Of a stretch of 64,000 bases of DNA, positions 53,838-61,762 are shown piece by piece. Origin of the DNA: an uncultured Alphaproteobacteria bacterium. GTDB taxonomy: Bacteria; Pseudomonadota; Alphaproteobacteria; GCA-2731375. Positions within the stretch are counted from its first letter, which is position 1; the number at the start of each line of letters is the position of its first letter. The DNA is taken from positions 85,367-149,366 of the forward strand of contig CATOSZ010000014.1 of the NCBI GenBank assembly GCA_951812805.1. The letters are read 5' to 3'. Position numbers and translations under genes: made by a program. Under the pieces are notes generated by a model. It saw only the letters and a list, made by a program, of their open reading frames with translations, ran no database searches and was not told the origin of the DNA.

Positions 53838-53929
53838 GCCAGATCGTTAACCCAGCGACGCGTGAGCGGGTGTTCGTCTACCGGATGGCGCGGGCCGCCG
53901 CATTAACGGACGATGGGGGTGCGTCGTGA
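53838..53929 (+). pseudogene. 3' fragment of a prophage early gene
   Basis: The last 30 codons of a gene (QIVNPATRERVFVYRMARAA and on to DDGGAS) abut the right end of the IS. Its TGA overlaps the GTG of the next gene (GTGA), the same coupling used throughout the prophage, so it is a real gene end. The function is unknown; a small regulator such as Ner would fit this place. Confidence 0.6.
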
Positions 53930-54708
53930 CGGATCGCGCGGATCTCCGCCTGGTCAAGGAGGCAGCCAACGAGGCCGCCGAGGCCGCCGAGGGCGGACCC
54001 GGCCTAGACCTCCCCGACGACCTGCTCACGGAGGACTGGCTGGCACTAGGGCGGCGTCTGGCGGCGCGGCGGGGGCGTGACAACTGGGCGCTCGGCGACT
54101 GGGCCTGTCACGGCGACCGGCGCTACGGCGACCTGACCGAGGCGGCGGGCGAGATCGGCATCGCCTACAAGACGCTGCGCAACCTCGCCCATGTCGCGCG
54201 AAAGCTTCAAATGTCCCGCCGGCGGGACAATCTCTCCTGGTCACACCACGGTGCCGTCGCGGATATCGATCCCGCCGAGGCCGACCGGTTGCTGGACCGT
54301 GCCGAGGCGGAGGGCTGGTCGCGGGAGCGGATGCGCGAAGAGGCGCGGGCCGCTTCGCGGGAAGGGCAACTCGCGGCCGAGAACGCGCGCCTGCGGCGCG
54401 AGCTGGAGCGGGCCATCGCCGATCGCGACACGGCGCGCGCGGCGTTGCGGGCGACCGAGGCGCAGACGAAGGATGCGATCGGCGGGATTGTCCGCGGCTG
54501 GAGCGAGATCGACCAGGCGACGGAAGCGTTCTTCCATGCCGAGAACCCCGTCGGCGCGGCGGGGCTGCACGGAACGGCGAAGACCAAGGCGGCGACACGC
54601 CTGCGCCGCCGCCTGGTGGCCGGGGTCGAGAAGATCAACGAGATCGTCGCGGCGATCGACGACCGCCTCGTGGCGGCCGGCGCGGCCGATATCGAGGACG
54701 CCCGGTGA
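53926..54708 (+). CDS. Prophage protein with HTH-like domain and coiled coil, upstream of MuA homologue
   Basis: The 260-residue protein starts at GTG 53926. Residues about 45-115 (NWALGDWACHGDRRYGDLTE ... IGIAYKTLRNLAHVARKL and SWSHHGAVADIDPAEADRLL) look like the HTH region of a ParB/KorB-like or phage replication regulator. A long coiled coil (about 140-185) and a helical C-terminus (VAGVEKINEIVAAIDDRL) follow. I cannot name the family. It may be an early regulator that replaces Ner or the repressor in this phage. It overlaps the transposase gene by four bases. Confidence 0.65.
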   Translation: MTDRADLRLVKEAANEAAEAAEGGPGLDLPDDLLTEDWLALGRRLAARRGRDNWALGDWACHGDRRYGDLTEAAGEIGIAYKTLRNLAHVARKLQMSRRRDNLSWSHHGAVADIDPAEADRLLDRAEAEGWSRERMREEARAASREGQLAAENARLRRELERAIADRDTARAALRATEAQTKDAIGGIVRGWSEIDQATEAFFHAENPVGAAGLHGTAKTKAATRLRRRLVAGVEKINEIVAAIDDRLVAAGAADIEDAR

Positions 54709-56546
54709 GCGCGCTTCTCCACCGCTTGCCGGGACGCCGGGGCGAGGCCAATCGTGCCGCCGGCTGCACAATTGACCTCTCCCCTGATCCGGCCGGCGCC
54801 GCCGTCCCGGCGCCCCCGACAGCTTCGCCCGACGCCTGGGGGACCGCCGACGAGGCGAACCGTGAGCGTGCCCGGGCGCGCCTGGTGGCGGTGTCACGTT
54901 CGGACGTCTTGCATGCGGCCGGCGTGCCGCGCGGCGAGGCCGACCGGGTGGCGGCCGAAGAGTCCGGCGTGTCGCCCCAGGCGGTCGCCGGCTGGCGCCG
55001 CCGGGTGGCGGGCCTGCCCGCCGGCGGCCGTGTCACCGCGCTGCTCGACCGGCCGGGCCGGGGCCGGCGGGCGGCGCTCGATCTCGCCCCGGAGATGGCC
55101 GAGACGGTCGAGGCCCTGCTCACCGCCGGCGGTAAGCACTGCACGGCGAGCCATGCCCGCCGGGTCCTCGCCGCCCGTTTCGGCGAAGGCGCCACGATAC
55201 CCACGATATCCGCGATCGCCCGCTGGATGCGGCGCTTCCGGGCCGAGCGAGCCCGCGAGCTCTCGGCGGTCCAGCGGCCCGACCACCACCGGGGCGCGCG
55301 CATGCCGGCCTTCGGGCGTGGCGGCGGCGACGCGTTCGCGCTGAACGCGCTCTGGGAACTGGATTCGACTCCGGCCGACGTGATCTGCGCCGACCCGCTC
55401 ACCGGCGAGTTCCGCCGGTATGCCATCGTCGGCTGCATCGACGTGTTCAGCCGCCGGGCCATGGTGCTGGTGACGCCGACCAGCCGCGCGGTGGCGATCG
55501 CGGCGTTGCTGCGGCGCTGCCTGCTGGAATGGGGCGTGCCGCTCGCCGTGAAGACGGACCGGGGCAAGGACTACATCAGCCAGCACGTCACCCGGGTTCT
55601 GGCCGACCTGGAGATCAAGCACGATATCTGCCCGCCCTACACGCCCGAGGCCAAGCCTTATATTGAGCGCTTCTTCGGCACGCTGACGCGGGACCTGTTC
55701 GCCCACCTGCCGGGCTTCACCGGACACAACGTCGCCGAGGCCCAGGCGCTAAGGGAGCGCGATGCCTTCGCCGCGCGGCGCGGCAAGAAGAAGGGTAAGA
55801 AGGCCGGCGCCGGGAAGAGCGGAGAGCGGGCGGCCTTCGAGCTCCACCTGACGGCCGACGAGCTGCAGCGGCGCTGCGATCTCTGGCTATCGTCGGAGTA
55901 CGAGGCGCGCGGCCACCGTGGCCTCGACGGCGAGAGCCCGCGCCAGCGCGCCGCCTCGTGGACCGGCGAGGTGCGCTGGATCGAGACCCCGCGCGCGCTC
56001 GACGCGCTGCTGGCCCCGGCGGCGGGGCAGAGCGGCACGCGCGTGGTCGGGAAGAAGGGCATCTCGGTTGGCGGCATCCGCTACATCGCGGCGGAGCTCT
56101 GGCCGCACATCAAGGAACGGGTGCGGATCCGTGAGGACGCCACCGACCCGGGCCGCTTCCACGTCTACCGCATGGACGGCCGCTTCCTCTGCGTCGCAGA
56201 GGACCCGGGCCGCACCGGCCTGAACGTGCGCCAGACGGCCCTGGAGGCCAAGGCGCTGGCCAAGCGGCACGACCAGGCGGCCCGGGCCCATGCCCGCGCC
56301 CTGCTGCGCCGGCGGAGGCCGGAGGCGGCGATGGACGAGGTCTTGGCGCATGGCGAGGCCGAGGCCTCGAAGATCGTCCTCCTGCCCCGCGCGGGCACGG
56401 CGCACGAGACACCGGCGCTGGAACAGGCGGCCCGGGCCGCCGAGGCCGCCGAGAGCGCGGCCCGCGCCGCCGATCCGACGACCCCGCCGCGCGGCGGCCG
56501 TGCGCTCGCCGCCGCCGCCAAGCTCTATCTGGAGGACGAGACATGA
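54705..56546 (+). CDS. MuA-type DDE transposase
   Basis: The 613-residue protein starts at GTG 54705. It has an N-terminal HTH region (VSPQAVAGWRRRVAGL), a catalytic core with the DDE residues in LWELDSTPADVI, VKTDRGKDYI and KPYIERFFGTLT, and a Mu-transpos_C-type beta-barrel (RVVGKKGISVGGIRYIAAEL). This is the strand-transfer enzyme for phage integration and replicative transposition. A lysine-rich GKKKGKKAGAGK insert follows the catalytic glutamate. It is a little shorter than Mu A (663) and lacks an obvious enhancer-binding domain. Confidence 0.95.
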   Translation: MSALLHRLPGRRGEANRAAGCTIDLSPDPAGAAVPAPPTASPDAWGTADEANRERARARLVAVSRSDVLHAAGVPRGEADRVAAEESGVSPQAVAGWRRRVAGLPAGGRVTALLDRPGRGRRAALDLAPEMAETVEALLTAGGKHCTASHARRVLAARFGEGATIPTISAIARWMRRFRAERARELSAVQRPDHHRGARMPAFGRGGGDAFALNALWELDSTPADVICADPLTGEFRRYAIVGCIDVFSRRAMVLVTPTSRAVAIAALLRRCLLEWGVPLAVKTDRGKDYISQHVTRVLADLEIKHDICPPYTPEAKPYIERFFGTLTRDLFAHLPGFTGHNVAEAQALRERDAFAARRGKKKGKKAGAGKSGERAAFELHLTADELQRRCDLWLSSEYEARGHRGLDGESPRQRAASWTGEVRWIETPRALDALLAPAAGQSGTRVVGKKGISVGGIRYIAAELWPHIKERVRIREDATDPGRFHVYRMDGRFLCVAEDPGRTGLNVRQTALEAKALAKRHDQAARAHARALLRRRRPEAAMDEVLAHGEAEASKIVLLPRAGTAHETPALEQAARAAEAAESAARAADPTTPPRGGRALAAAAKLYLEDET

Positions 56547-57529
56547 GCACCATCACGCCGATCCGCGACCTCGCGCACGCCCCGGACACGCCCGACACAA
56601 TCGAGGCGGCGCGCCTTGCCGCCGCCCAGGCCTGCGAGGCCGAACTCCAGGCGCGCGGTCTGTCGCGCAGCCGGGCGGCGCGGGAGATCGATATCTCCGC
56701 GCCGCGCCTCTCGCGCTGGCTCGCGGGCACCTACCCGGCGGCGGGGGTGCCGGGGACCACGGCCAGGGTCGAGGCCTGGCTGGCCCGGATCGCCGAGGGC
56801 GACGCGCTCTCCATCGCCGGCGCCGGGCTCGACCGGCACGCCCGGCTGGAGGCGACGCGGGACGTCCACGCCGCGCTGGCCCAGGCCCAGGCGACCGGCG
56901 ACGTGGCCCTGGTGACCGGCCCGTCGGGCGCCGGCAAGACCTGGGCGGCGCAACGTTACTGCGCGCGGCGCGCGAGCGCGATCTATCTCGAGGTCTGCGG
57001 CGCCACGGTGAGCCATGCCGGCCTGCTCGGCCTGGTGGCCGAGGCGGTGGGCGCGGGCCCGCGCCATGCCTCGGCGCTGGCGGCGCGGATCGCCGCCGTC
57101 GCCGCGCTGCGGGACCGGGGCGCCCTGCTGGTGGTCGACGAGGCGCACCACCTCTCGGCCGCCCTGGTCGACGACCTACGCCGAGTGCGCGACATGTCGG
57201 GGGCCGGGCTGGCGCTGATCGGCGGCGCGGGCCTGGCCATGACGGTGGCGAGCCGGGCGGAGATCGCCGGACGGATCGGCGCGCGGCTGACACTGAAGGC
57301 GGCGGCGGAGACAGACGTGCGAGCGCTCGCCCAGAACGTGTTGGGCCGGCGCCCGGACAAGGCCGAACGCGCGGCGCTGCTGGCCGCGGCGCGGGGTCCC
57401 GGCGGACTGCATGCGCTGCGCCGCCTGCTGACCCGGGCATGGACCATAGCGCGGGCCGAGGGAATGGAGCACATCGGCCGGGAAGAGCTGCTCGCCGCCG
57501 CCGAGGACGGCGCGGGAGGTGGGGCATGA
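56543..57529 (+). CDS. MuB-type AAA+ target-selection ATPase
   Basis: The 328-residue protein has an N-terminal helix-turn-helix (LSRSRAAREIDISAPRLSRW), Walker A GPSGAGKTW and Walker B LLVVDEAHHL, and an arginine-rich C-terminal domain. MuB binds DNA, marks targets and activates MuA. It overlaps the transposase gene (ATGA) and is intact. Confidence 0.93.
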   Translation: MSTITPIRDLAHAPDTPDTIEAARLAAAQACEAELQARGLSRSRAAREIDISAPRLSRWLAGTYPAAGVPGTTARVEAWLARIAEGDALSIAGAGLDRHARLEATRDVHAALAQAQATGDVALVTGPSGAGKTWAAQRYCARRASAIYLEVCGATVSHAGLLGLVAEAVGAGPRHASALAARIAAVAALRDRGALLVVDEAHHLSAALVDDLRRVRDMSGAGLALIGGAGLAMTVASRAEIAGRIGARLTLKAAAETDVRALAQNVLGRRPDKAERAALLAAARGPGGLHALRRLLTRAWTIARAEGMEHIGREELLAAAEDGAGGGA

Positions 57530-57786
57530 GCGCCCGGCGGGCGATTCCCCCGGGGCCCGGGGACTGCCTTCGGGGGATGGCCACGTCGCCGGGCGTGCCT
57601 TGCGACCGCGCCCTTCTCTGGCGCGGCCTGGCGGTCTTCCTAGGGGAGGGGTGCGGCACGCCAGCCTTCCGGGCCGCCGTCGTGGCCGAACTGGCCGGGC
57701 TGGCCCGGCGCTGTGGGGAGGTGGATCTGGCCGATGCCTGGGAGGTCGAGGCCGGGGCGATGCGCGCGGCGGGAGACGGCTCATGA
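57526..57786 (+). CDS. Small prophage protein
   Basis: The 86-residue product (MSARRAIPPGPGDCLRGMAT...) has no motif that I recognise apart from a helical C-terminus rich in Ala and Glu (AELAGLARRCGEVDLADAWE). It overlaps the MuB homologue and the next gene by four bases each. In Mu this place is taken by small semi-essential early genes. Confidence 0.6.
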   Translation: MSARRAIPPGPGDCLRGMATSPGVPCDRALLWRGLAVFLGEGCGTPAFRAAVVAELAGLARRCGEVDLADAWEVEAGAMRAAGDGS

Positions 57787-58076
57787 TCGCCCACGACCTC
57801 CGCCGCCAGGTGGCGGGCCTGCGTGAGCTGCTGGCGAGCGGCCAGATCACCACCTTCGACCTGACGCGGGGCCTGGAGGCCATCGAGGAGGCCGCCGACC
57901 GGGTGGCGAAGATCGAGGCGGCCCCGGTGCCCCTGGCGCGGCGGTGCGCCGGTGACGAGGGCGTCGTCGATTTCCGGGCCCGTAAGGCGGCGCGCGAGCT
58001 GGAGGGCTATCTGGCGGCGCGCGGCGTGACGGCGACCGCCCGGGCGCCGGAGGACGATCCGGAGGGCGCGGCATGA
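57783..58076 (+). CDS. Small prophage protein, helical
   Basis: The 97-residue protein (MIAHDLRRQVAGLRELLASG...) is mostly helical, with a possible coiled coil at residues 5-45 and a basic C-terminal half (VVDFRARKAARELEGYLAAR). It belongs to no family I can name. It is joined to its neighbours by 4-bp overlaps. Confidence 0.6.
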   Translation: MIAHDLRRQVAGLRELLASGQITTFDLTRGLEAIEEAADRVAKIEAAPVPLARRCAGDEGVVDFRARKAARELEGYLAARGVTATARAPEDDPEGAA

Positions 58077-58426
58077 AGCGGCCGGGAATAGACCTCGGCC
58101 GGGACGTCGACGTTCTGCTCGGCGTCGTGCTCGGCCTGACCCTGGCGCTGCTCGTTCTGCCGGTCTCCCTGCCCGCCTCGGCCCGGCCGCGCGGCGTTCT
58201 CGCCTGTGGCGAGGCGGCGGCGGTCGAGCGGCGCCTCGGGGAGCGCCACGGCGAGGCCCCAGTCTGGCGTGGCCTGCTCGCCGACGGCCGCCTGGCCGTG
58301 CTCTACCAATCGCCGGCCGGCCGCTGGACGCTGGTCGCGATTATTCCCGGCGGCCCGGCCTGCATCGTCGCCCTGGGCGAGGCCGGCGCGGTACTCGCCC
58401 CGCCGATGCCGGGCAAGGGCTCGTGA
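58073..58426 (+). CDS. Small prophage membrane or exported protein
   Basis: The 117-residue protein has one hydrophobic segment (LLGVVLGLTLALLVLPVSLP, residues about 15-34) after a short charged start. The rest (ACGEAAAVERRLGERHGEAP ... YQSPAGRWTLVAIIP) looks like a small extracytoplasmic domain with a conserved single cysteine. No function is known. Confidence 0.6.
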   Translation: MKRPGIDLGRDVDVLLGVVLGLTLALLVLPVSLPASARPRGVLACGEAAAVERRLGERHGEAPVWRGLLADGRLAVLYQSPAGRWTLVAIIPGGPACIVALGEAGAVLAPPMPGKGS

Positions 58427-58845
58427 TGCCGCCGCGCGCGATTTCCCGCATCCAGGCCGCCGTCGCGGCCTATTACGGCCTGCGCGTCCAGGACCTGACC
58501 GGCCGCCGCCGAACCCGCCACTTGGCGCGGCCGCGCCAAGTGGCGATGTATCTGGCGCGGCGGCACACGAACTATTCCTACCCGGCGATCGGCCGCTGCT
58601 TCGGTGGGCGCGACCACACCACAGTGCTGGATGCCTGCCGTGTCGTCGAGAGACAGGCCCGGACCGACCCGGAGATCGCACGCGACCTGGCCCGGCTGGA
58701 GGTGGCGCTGCGCTCGGAATCCGGCGGCGCCCTAGCCGCCGGTCTCGCCGAGCTCGGCCGCGAGGCCGCACTTCTCGCCGGCCAGGTGGCGGGGCTGGAG
58801 GCCCGGATCGCGGGCCTGATGGCGGCGGAGGCCGGCGATGGTTGA
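58423..58845 (+). CDS. DnaA domain IV-like DNA-binding protein of the prophage
   Basis: The 140-residue protein contains RHLARPRQVAMYLARRHTNY and GRCFGGRDHTTVLDACRVVE, a clear match to domain IV of the replication initiator DnaA, including the PRQ(I/V)AMYL helix and the GGRDHTTV recognition loop that contacts DnaA boxes. There is no AAA+ domain. An alanine- and leucine-rich coiled coil makes up the C-terminal 50 residues. It may compete with host DnaA at DnaA boxes or control phage replication. Start is GTG 58423 or ATG 58426. Confidence 0.85.
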   Translation: MMPPRAISRIQAAVAAYYGLRVQDLTGRRRTRHLARPRQVAMYLARRHTNYSYPAIGRCFGGRDHTTVLDACRVVERQARTDPEIARDLARLEVALRSESGGALAAGLAELGREAALLAGQVAGLEARIAGLMAAEAGDG

Positions 58846-58860
58846 CCGGAGGAGAACGCG

Positions 58861-59400
58861 ATGACGGCGGTTGAGGTAAAGAGCGGCACGATCCTGGCGA
58901 AGATTGCCGATCTCGCGCGGGACTATTTCGAGGCGCGCGAGCGGCTGGCGGAGACCGGAGAGGCAATCCGCGAGGAACAACGCGGCGCCGTCCGCCGGCG
59001 TCTGCCGGTGCTGAAACGCCGTATCGCCGAGGTCCAGGCGGCGAAGGACGCCTTGGTCGCGGCCCTGGCGGCGGCGCGCGAGCTGTTCCGGAGCCCCCGC
59101 ACCCGGGCGCTGCATGGCATTAAGGTCGGCTTCCGCAAGCTCCCGGGGCGGATCGAGTGCGCCGACGAGGGCCGGGCGATCCAGCGGATCCGCGCGCGCT
59201 GGCCGGAGCGGGTGGACGAACTGGTCCGCGTGAAGGAAACGCTGGACCGGACGGCCGTGCGCAAGCTCACCGCCCGCGAGCTGGCGGCGATCGGTGTCAG
59301 GATCGTCGAGGTCGACGACGAGGTCGTGGTCCGCGCCGCCGGCGACGATCTCGACAAGCTGGTCGACGCGCTGATGGCCGACGGCGGAGACGCCCGGTGA
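58861..59400 (+). CDS. Gam-like host-nuclease inhibitor
   Basis: The 179-residue protein has a long N-terminal coiled coil and then a region with the Gam pattern: LFRSPRTRALHGIKVGFRKL, RVDELVRVKETLDRTAVRKL, and AIGVRIVEVDDEVVVRAAGD. Mu Gam binds double-stranded DNA ends and shields them from RecBCD; it is a Ku-like protein. The similarity is recognisable but moderate. GGAGG is upstream of the ATG. Confidence 0.75.
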   Translation: MTAVEVKSGTILAKIADLARDYFEARERLAETGEAIREEQRGAVRRRLPVLKRRIAEVQAAKDALVAALAAARELFRSPRTRALHGIKVGFRKLPGRIECADEGRAIQRIRARWPERVDELVRVKETLDRTAVRKLTARELAAIGVRIVEVDDEVVVRAAGDDLDKLVDALMADGGDAR

Positions 59401-59753
59401 GCGGGGTCACCCGAGAGATCCCGCCCCCGCGGCGACCGCTTCTCACCGGCCGGATCGCGGGCGGCGGGATGGCGGCGCATGCCAGCGCCGGCTGGGTGCT
59501 GGACGCGGAGGGCCGAGCGGTGGTGCGCGAAGTGTTCCTGCGCCCGAGCGGCGGAGCCAAGACCGGCTCGGCGATCGACGCGCTGGTCGACGACCTGGCG
59601 GTGATCGTTTCCGTCGCACTCCAGCACGGCGTGCCGCTTGCCGCGCTCGCCCGTTCGCTCGGGCGGGAGCCGGCGGGCCGGCCGGCCAGTATCGCCGGTG
59701 CCGCGCTCGAGCTGCTGGCGGAGTTCCAGGCGGATCTGGAGGCCGAGATATGA
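59397..59753 (+). CDS. TSCPD-domain prophage protein
   Basis: The 118-residue protein starts at GTG 59397. Residues about 40-100 (REVFLRPSGGAKTGSAIDAL and IVSVALQHGVPLAALARSLG) match the TSCPD domain found at the end of class II ribonucleotide reductases and as free proteins in Mu-like phages. The free form is of unknown function; a link to nucleotide supply is possible. It overlaps both neighbours by four bases. Confidence 0.8.
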   Translation: MSGVTREIPPPRRPLLTGRIAGGGMAAHASAGWVLDAEGRAVVREVFLRPSGGAKTGSAIDALVDDLAVIVSVALQHGVPLAALARSLGREPAGRPASIAGAALELLAEFQADLEAEI

Positions 59754-60412
59754 GCGCCGCCCTGAAGCGCGCCGTGCACGCGGCCTGCCACGAGCACGGC
59801 CTCGACACCGACGCCCGGCGCGACCTGCAGCGCCGCGTCACCGGGAAGGACTCGCTCACGGAGATGACGCCGGACGAGATCCGCGCGCTGCTCGACCATC
59901 TGAACGGCGGTGCGGCGCGGCGCGGCCAGGCCCGCGATACCCTGCCGCGCGGGGCGACGACGGGCAAGCTGCGCGCGCTGTGGATCTCCGGCTGGCACCT
60001 GGGCGCGGTGCGAGACCGTACCGACCGCGCGCTCGCCAGCTTCATCCGCCGCCAGGCCGGCCTGGACGCGGCCCGGTGGGCGCACGATCCCGCCGACGCG
60101 GCCAAGGCGATCCATGGCCTGGAGGCCTGGCTCGCCCGCGAGGCCGGCGTCGACTGGGCGCCCTACGCCACGCCCTTGGGGGTCTGGGAGCGTCCGCGCG
60201 CCCGCGTGCTGGAGGCACAATGGCGCATACTGCACCGCCTGGGCAGGGTGCGGATCGGCAACTTGGCCGCGCTCGACGCTTATGCCGACCGCCACGTCAA
60301 GGCGCCCGGACGGCGTGGATACCTACTGATGACGGATACGGCCGCCGACGCGCTAATCCGCCACTTCGGTGACCGGATTCGGCAGGCCAAGACACGGGAG
60401 GCCCAGACGTGA
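59750..60412 (+). CDS. gemA: GemA-type regulatory protein (Mu gp16)
   Basis: The 220-residue protein has the DUF1018/GemA signature TTGKLRALWISGWHLGAVRD followed by RTDRALASFIRRQAG. In Mu, GemA alters host DNA topology and gene expression. The C-terminal 60 residues (VRIGNLAALDAYADRHVKAP) are specific to this type. It is joined by overlap to genes on both sides. Confidence 0.9.
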   Translation: MSAALKRAVHAACHEHGLDTDARRDLQRRVTGKDSLTEMTPDEIRALLDHLNGGAARRGQARDTLPRGATTGKLRALWISGWHLGAVRDRTDRALASFIRRQAGLDAARWAHDPADAAKAIHGLEAWLAREAGVDWAPYATPLGVWERPRARVLEAQWRILHRLGRVRIGNLAALDAYADRHVKAPGRRGYLLMTDTAADALIRHFGDRIRQAKTREAQT

Positions 60413-60585
60413 GCGCGTCTCCCTACCGGCACTTAACGGACAGAGAGCTACTCACCTACGGGCCGCGTAATGGCGCTGATCCCCTGGTCGCGGAACTTAT
60501 GGCCCGGCTCGCCGAGGCGTTGGACGAGATTGACAACCTTCGTGCGGATCTCGCACCCTATTGCCTTCAGGGCTCTTTCTTGTGA
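60409..60585 (+). CDS. Small ORF between gemA and methyltransferase
   Basis: The 58-residue product (MSASPYRHLTDRELLTYGPR) starts at GTG 60409 inside the gemA stop and ends inside the methyltransferase start (GTGA). Such double overlaps support it as a real gene. It is acidic and helical (AELMARLAEALDEIDNLRAD). No family is known to me. Confidence 0.65.
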   Translation: MSASPYRHLTDRELLTYGPRNGADPLVAELMARLAEALDEIDNLRADLAPYCLQGSFL

Positions 60586-61343
60586 ACAACGCGTACCGCA
60601 TCGGCGAGGCGACCATCTACCGGGGCGATTGCCTGGATCTCCTGCCCACGCTCGGCCCGGTCGACCACGTGATCACGGACCCGCCCTACGAGGCCGCCCT
60701 GCACCGGGCCGCGGCGGAGGGCCGGATCCAACGCGCCGACGGCCAGGCGCCGCCGCGCGGGTTCGAGTTCGCCGGCATCGACGCGATCCGCGAGGAGGCG
60801 GCCCGGACCATGGTGACGGCCGCGCGGGGCTGGCTCCTGGCGTTCGCCCTCGCCGAGGGCGTCGGCGCCTGGCGCGACGCCATCCAGGCGGCCGGCGGCA
60901 AGTGGGACACGACGCTCTGCTGGGTGAAGCCGGACTCGGCCCCCAGGTTCAACGGCCAGGGCGCGGCGCGCGGCTTCGAATGTATCGTCTCCGCCTGGTG
61001 CGGCACCGGCCATCGGCGCTGGAATGGCGGCGGGCGGCGCGGTGTGTTCACCTATCCGACCGCCAAGGGCGGCCATCCGACGGCCAAGCCGCTGGCGCTG
61101 ATGATGGCGCTGATCCAGCTCTACACCCAACCGGGCGATCTAATCTGCGATCCCTTCATGGGCTCGGGCACGACGGGCGTGGCGGCCATCGCGCTCGGCC
61201 GGCGCTTCCTCGGCATCGAGATCGAGCCTGGATACCACGAGATCGCACGCCGCCGGCTCGAGGCCCGCGTGGCCCAGCCACTGCTGCCGTTCGACGTCCC
61301 CGCCACCCAACAGGCTCCACTGCCGCTGGAGGACGCGGGGTGA
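60582..61343 (+). CDS. Phage DNA methyltransferase (N4-cytosine or N6-adenine, beta class)
   Basis: The 253-residue protein starts at GTG 60582. The catalytic DPPY motif (VITDPPYEAAL, residues about 33-36) precedes the S-adenosylmethionine-binding motif DPFMGSGTTG near residue 190, the order of beta-class DNA amino-methyltransferases. A target-recognition region of about 90 residues lies between. No endonuclease gene is next to it, so it is probably a solitary phage methylase protecting the genome or controlling expression. Target sequence unknown. Confidence 0.9.
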   Translation: MNNAYRIGEATIYRGDCLDLLPTLGPVDHVITDPPYEAALHRAAAEGRIQRADGQAPPRGFEFAGIDAIREEAARTMVTAARGWLLAFALAEGVGAWRDAIQAAGGKWDTTLCWVKPDSAPRFNGQGAARGFECIVSAWCGTGHRRWNGGGRRGVFTYPTAKGGHPTAKPLALMMALIQLYTQPGDLICDPFMGSGTTGVAAIALGRRFLGIEIEPGYHEIARRRLEARVAQPLLPFDVPATQQAPLPLEDAG

Positions 61344-61672
61344 CGACGCTACCGGGCGTCCTGGCCGAGATCGAGGCGCTCGCGGGGCGCGAGGCGGCGC
61401 TCGGAATCGCACTGCACCATGGCGGCGACGACGGTTGGGACGTGCCGCGCGCACTCGATACGCCGCCGGGCCGAGCGCTGGCAGACCTCGTCGGCGCCGA
61501 AGCGGCGGCCGCGATCGTCGGCCGCTTCGGTGGCGGGGCGATTGCCGTGCCGCTCGCGCGGCGCGCCCTGGTGCGACATCTCGCGGCACAAGGCATGAGC
61601 ACGGCCGAGATCGCGCGGCGGCTCGCCATCACCCGGCGCACCGCGCGGCGCTACCGGCGGCACGGCGCGTAA
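61340..61672 (+). CDS. Mor-type middle-gene transcription activator
   Basis: The 110-residue protein starts at GTG 61340. Residues 45-70 (AAAIVGRFGGGAIAVPLARR) and the C-terminal HTH (MSTAEIARRLAITRRTARRY) match Mor/C activators of Mu, which bind a dyad upstream of the middle promoter as dimers and recruit RNA polymerase. A perfect 16-bp palindrome lies just downstream of this gene at 61686-61701. It overlaps the methyltransferase stop. Confidence 0.85.
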   Translation: MTTLPGVLAEIEALAGREAALGIALHHGGDDGWDVPRALDTPPGRALADLVGAEAAAAIVGRFGGGAIAVPLARRALVRHLAAQGMSTAEIARRLAITRRTARRYRRHGA

Positions 61673-61685
61673 GACCGCCTGTGCG

Positions 61686-61701
61686 GCGGACCATGGTCCG
61701 C
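61686..61701. promoter_or_regulatory. 16-bp palindrome, candidate Mor-binding site
   Basis: GCGGACCATGGTCCGC is a perfect inverted repeat between the Mor-like gene and the lysis genes. Its centre is 31.5 bases upstream of the first base of a -10 box (61725). If transcription starts seven bases after the box, the centre is at -43.5, as for Mor at the Mu middle promoter. No -35 box is evident, also as in Mu. Confidence 0.75.
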
Positions 61702-61724
61702 TGCAACCGCCTGCCGGGATGCGC

Positions 61725-61730
61725 GATAAT
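61725..61730 (+). promoter_or_regulatory. -10 box of the putative middle/late promoter
   Basis: GATAAT is a good sigma-70 -10 sequence in GC-rich surroundings and is 33 bases upstream of the holin-like start codon. It is paired with the palindrome at 61686-61701. Confidence 0.65.
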
Positions 61731-61762
61731 CCCCTCCCGACCCCAGCCCGACAGGACACGCG

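Larger units (their letters stand above)
53208..53925. other. Right part of IS21-family element 2 plus left junction of the prophage: no intact gene
   Basis: This 718-base stretch holds only a terminator, an IS256-family relic, a nested hairpin, the right end of the IS and a broken prophage gene, each listed separately. Confidence 0.7.

Noticed and set aside
53838..53850. Junction considered as the natural left end of the Mu-like phage
   Set aside because: An interrupted coding frame runs through it and the adjacent TGT...ACA sequence belongs to the IS21-family inverted repeats.
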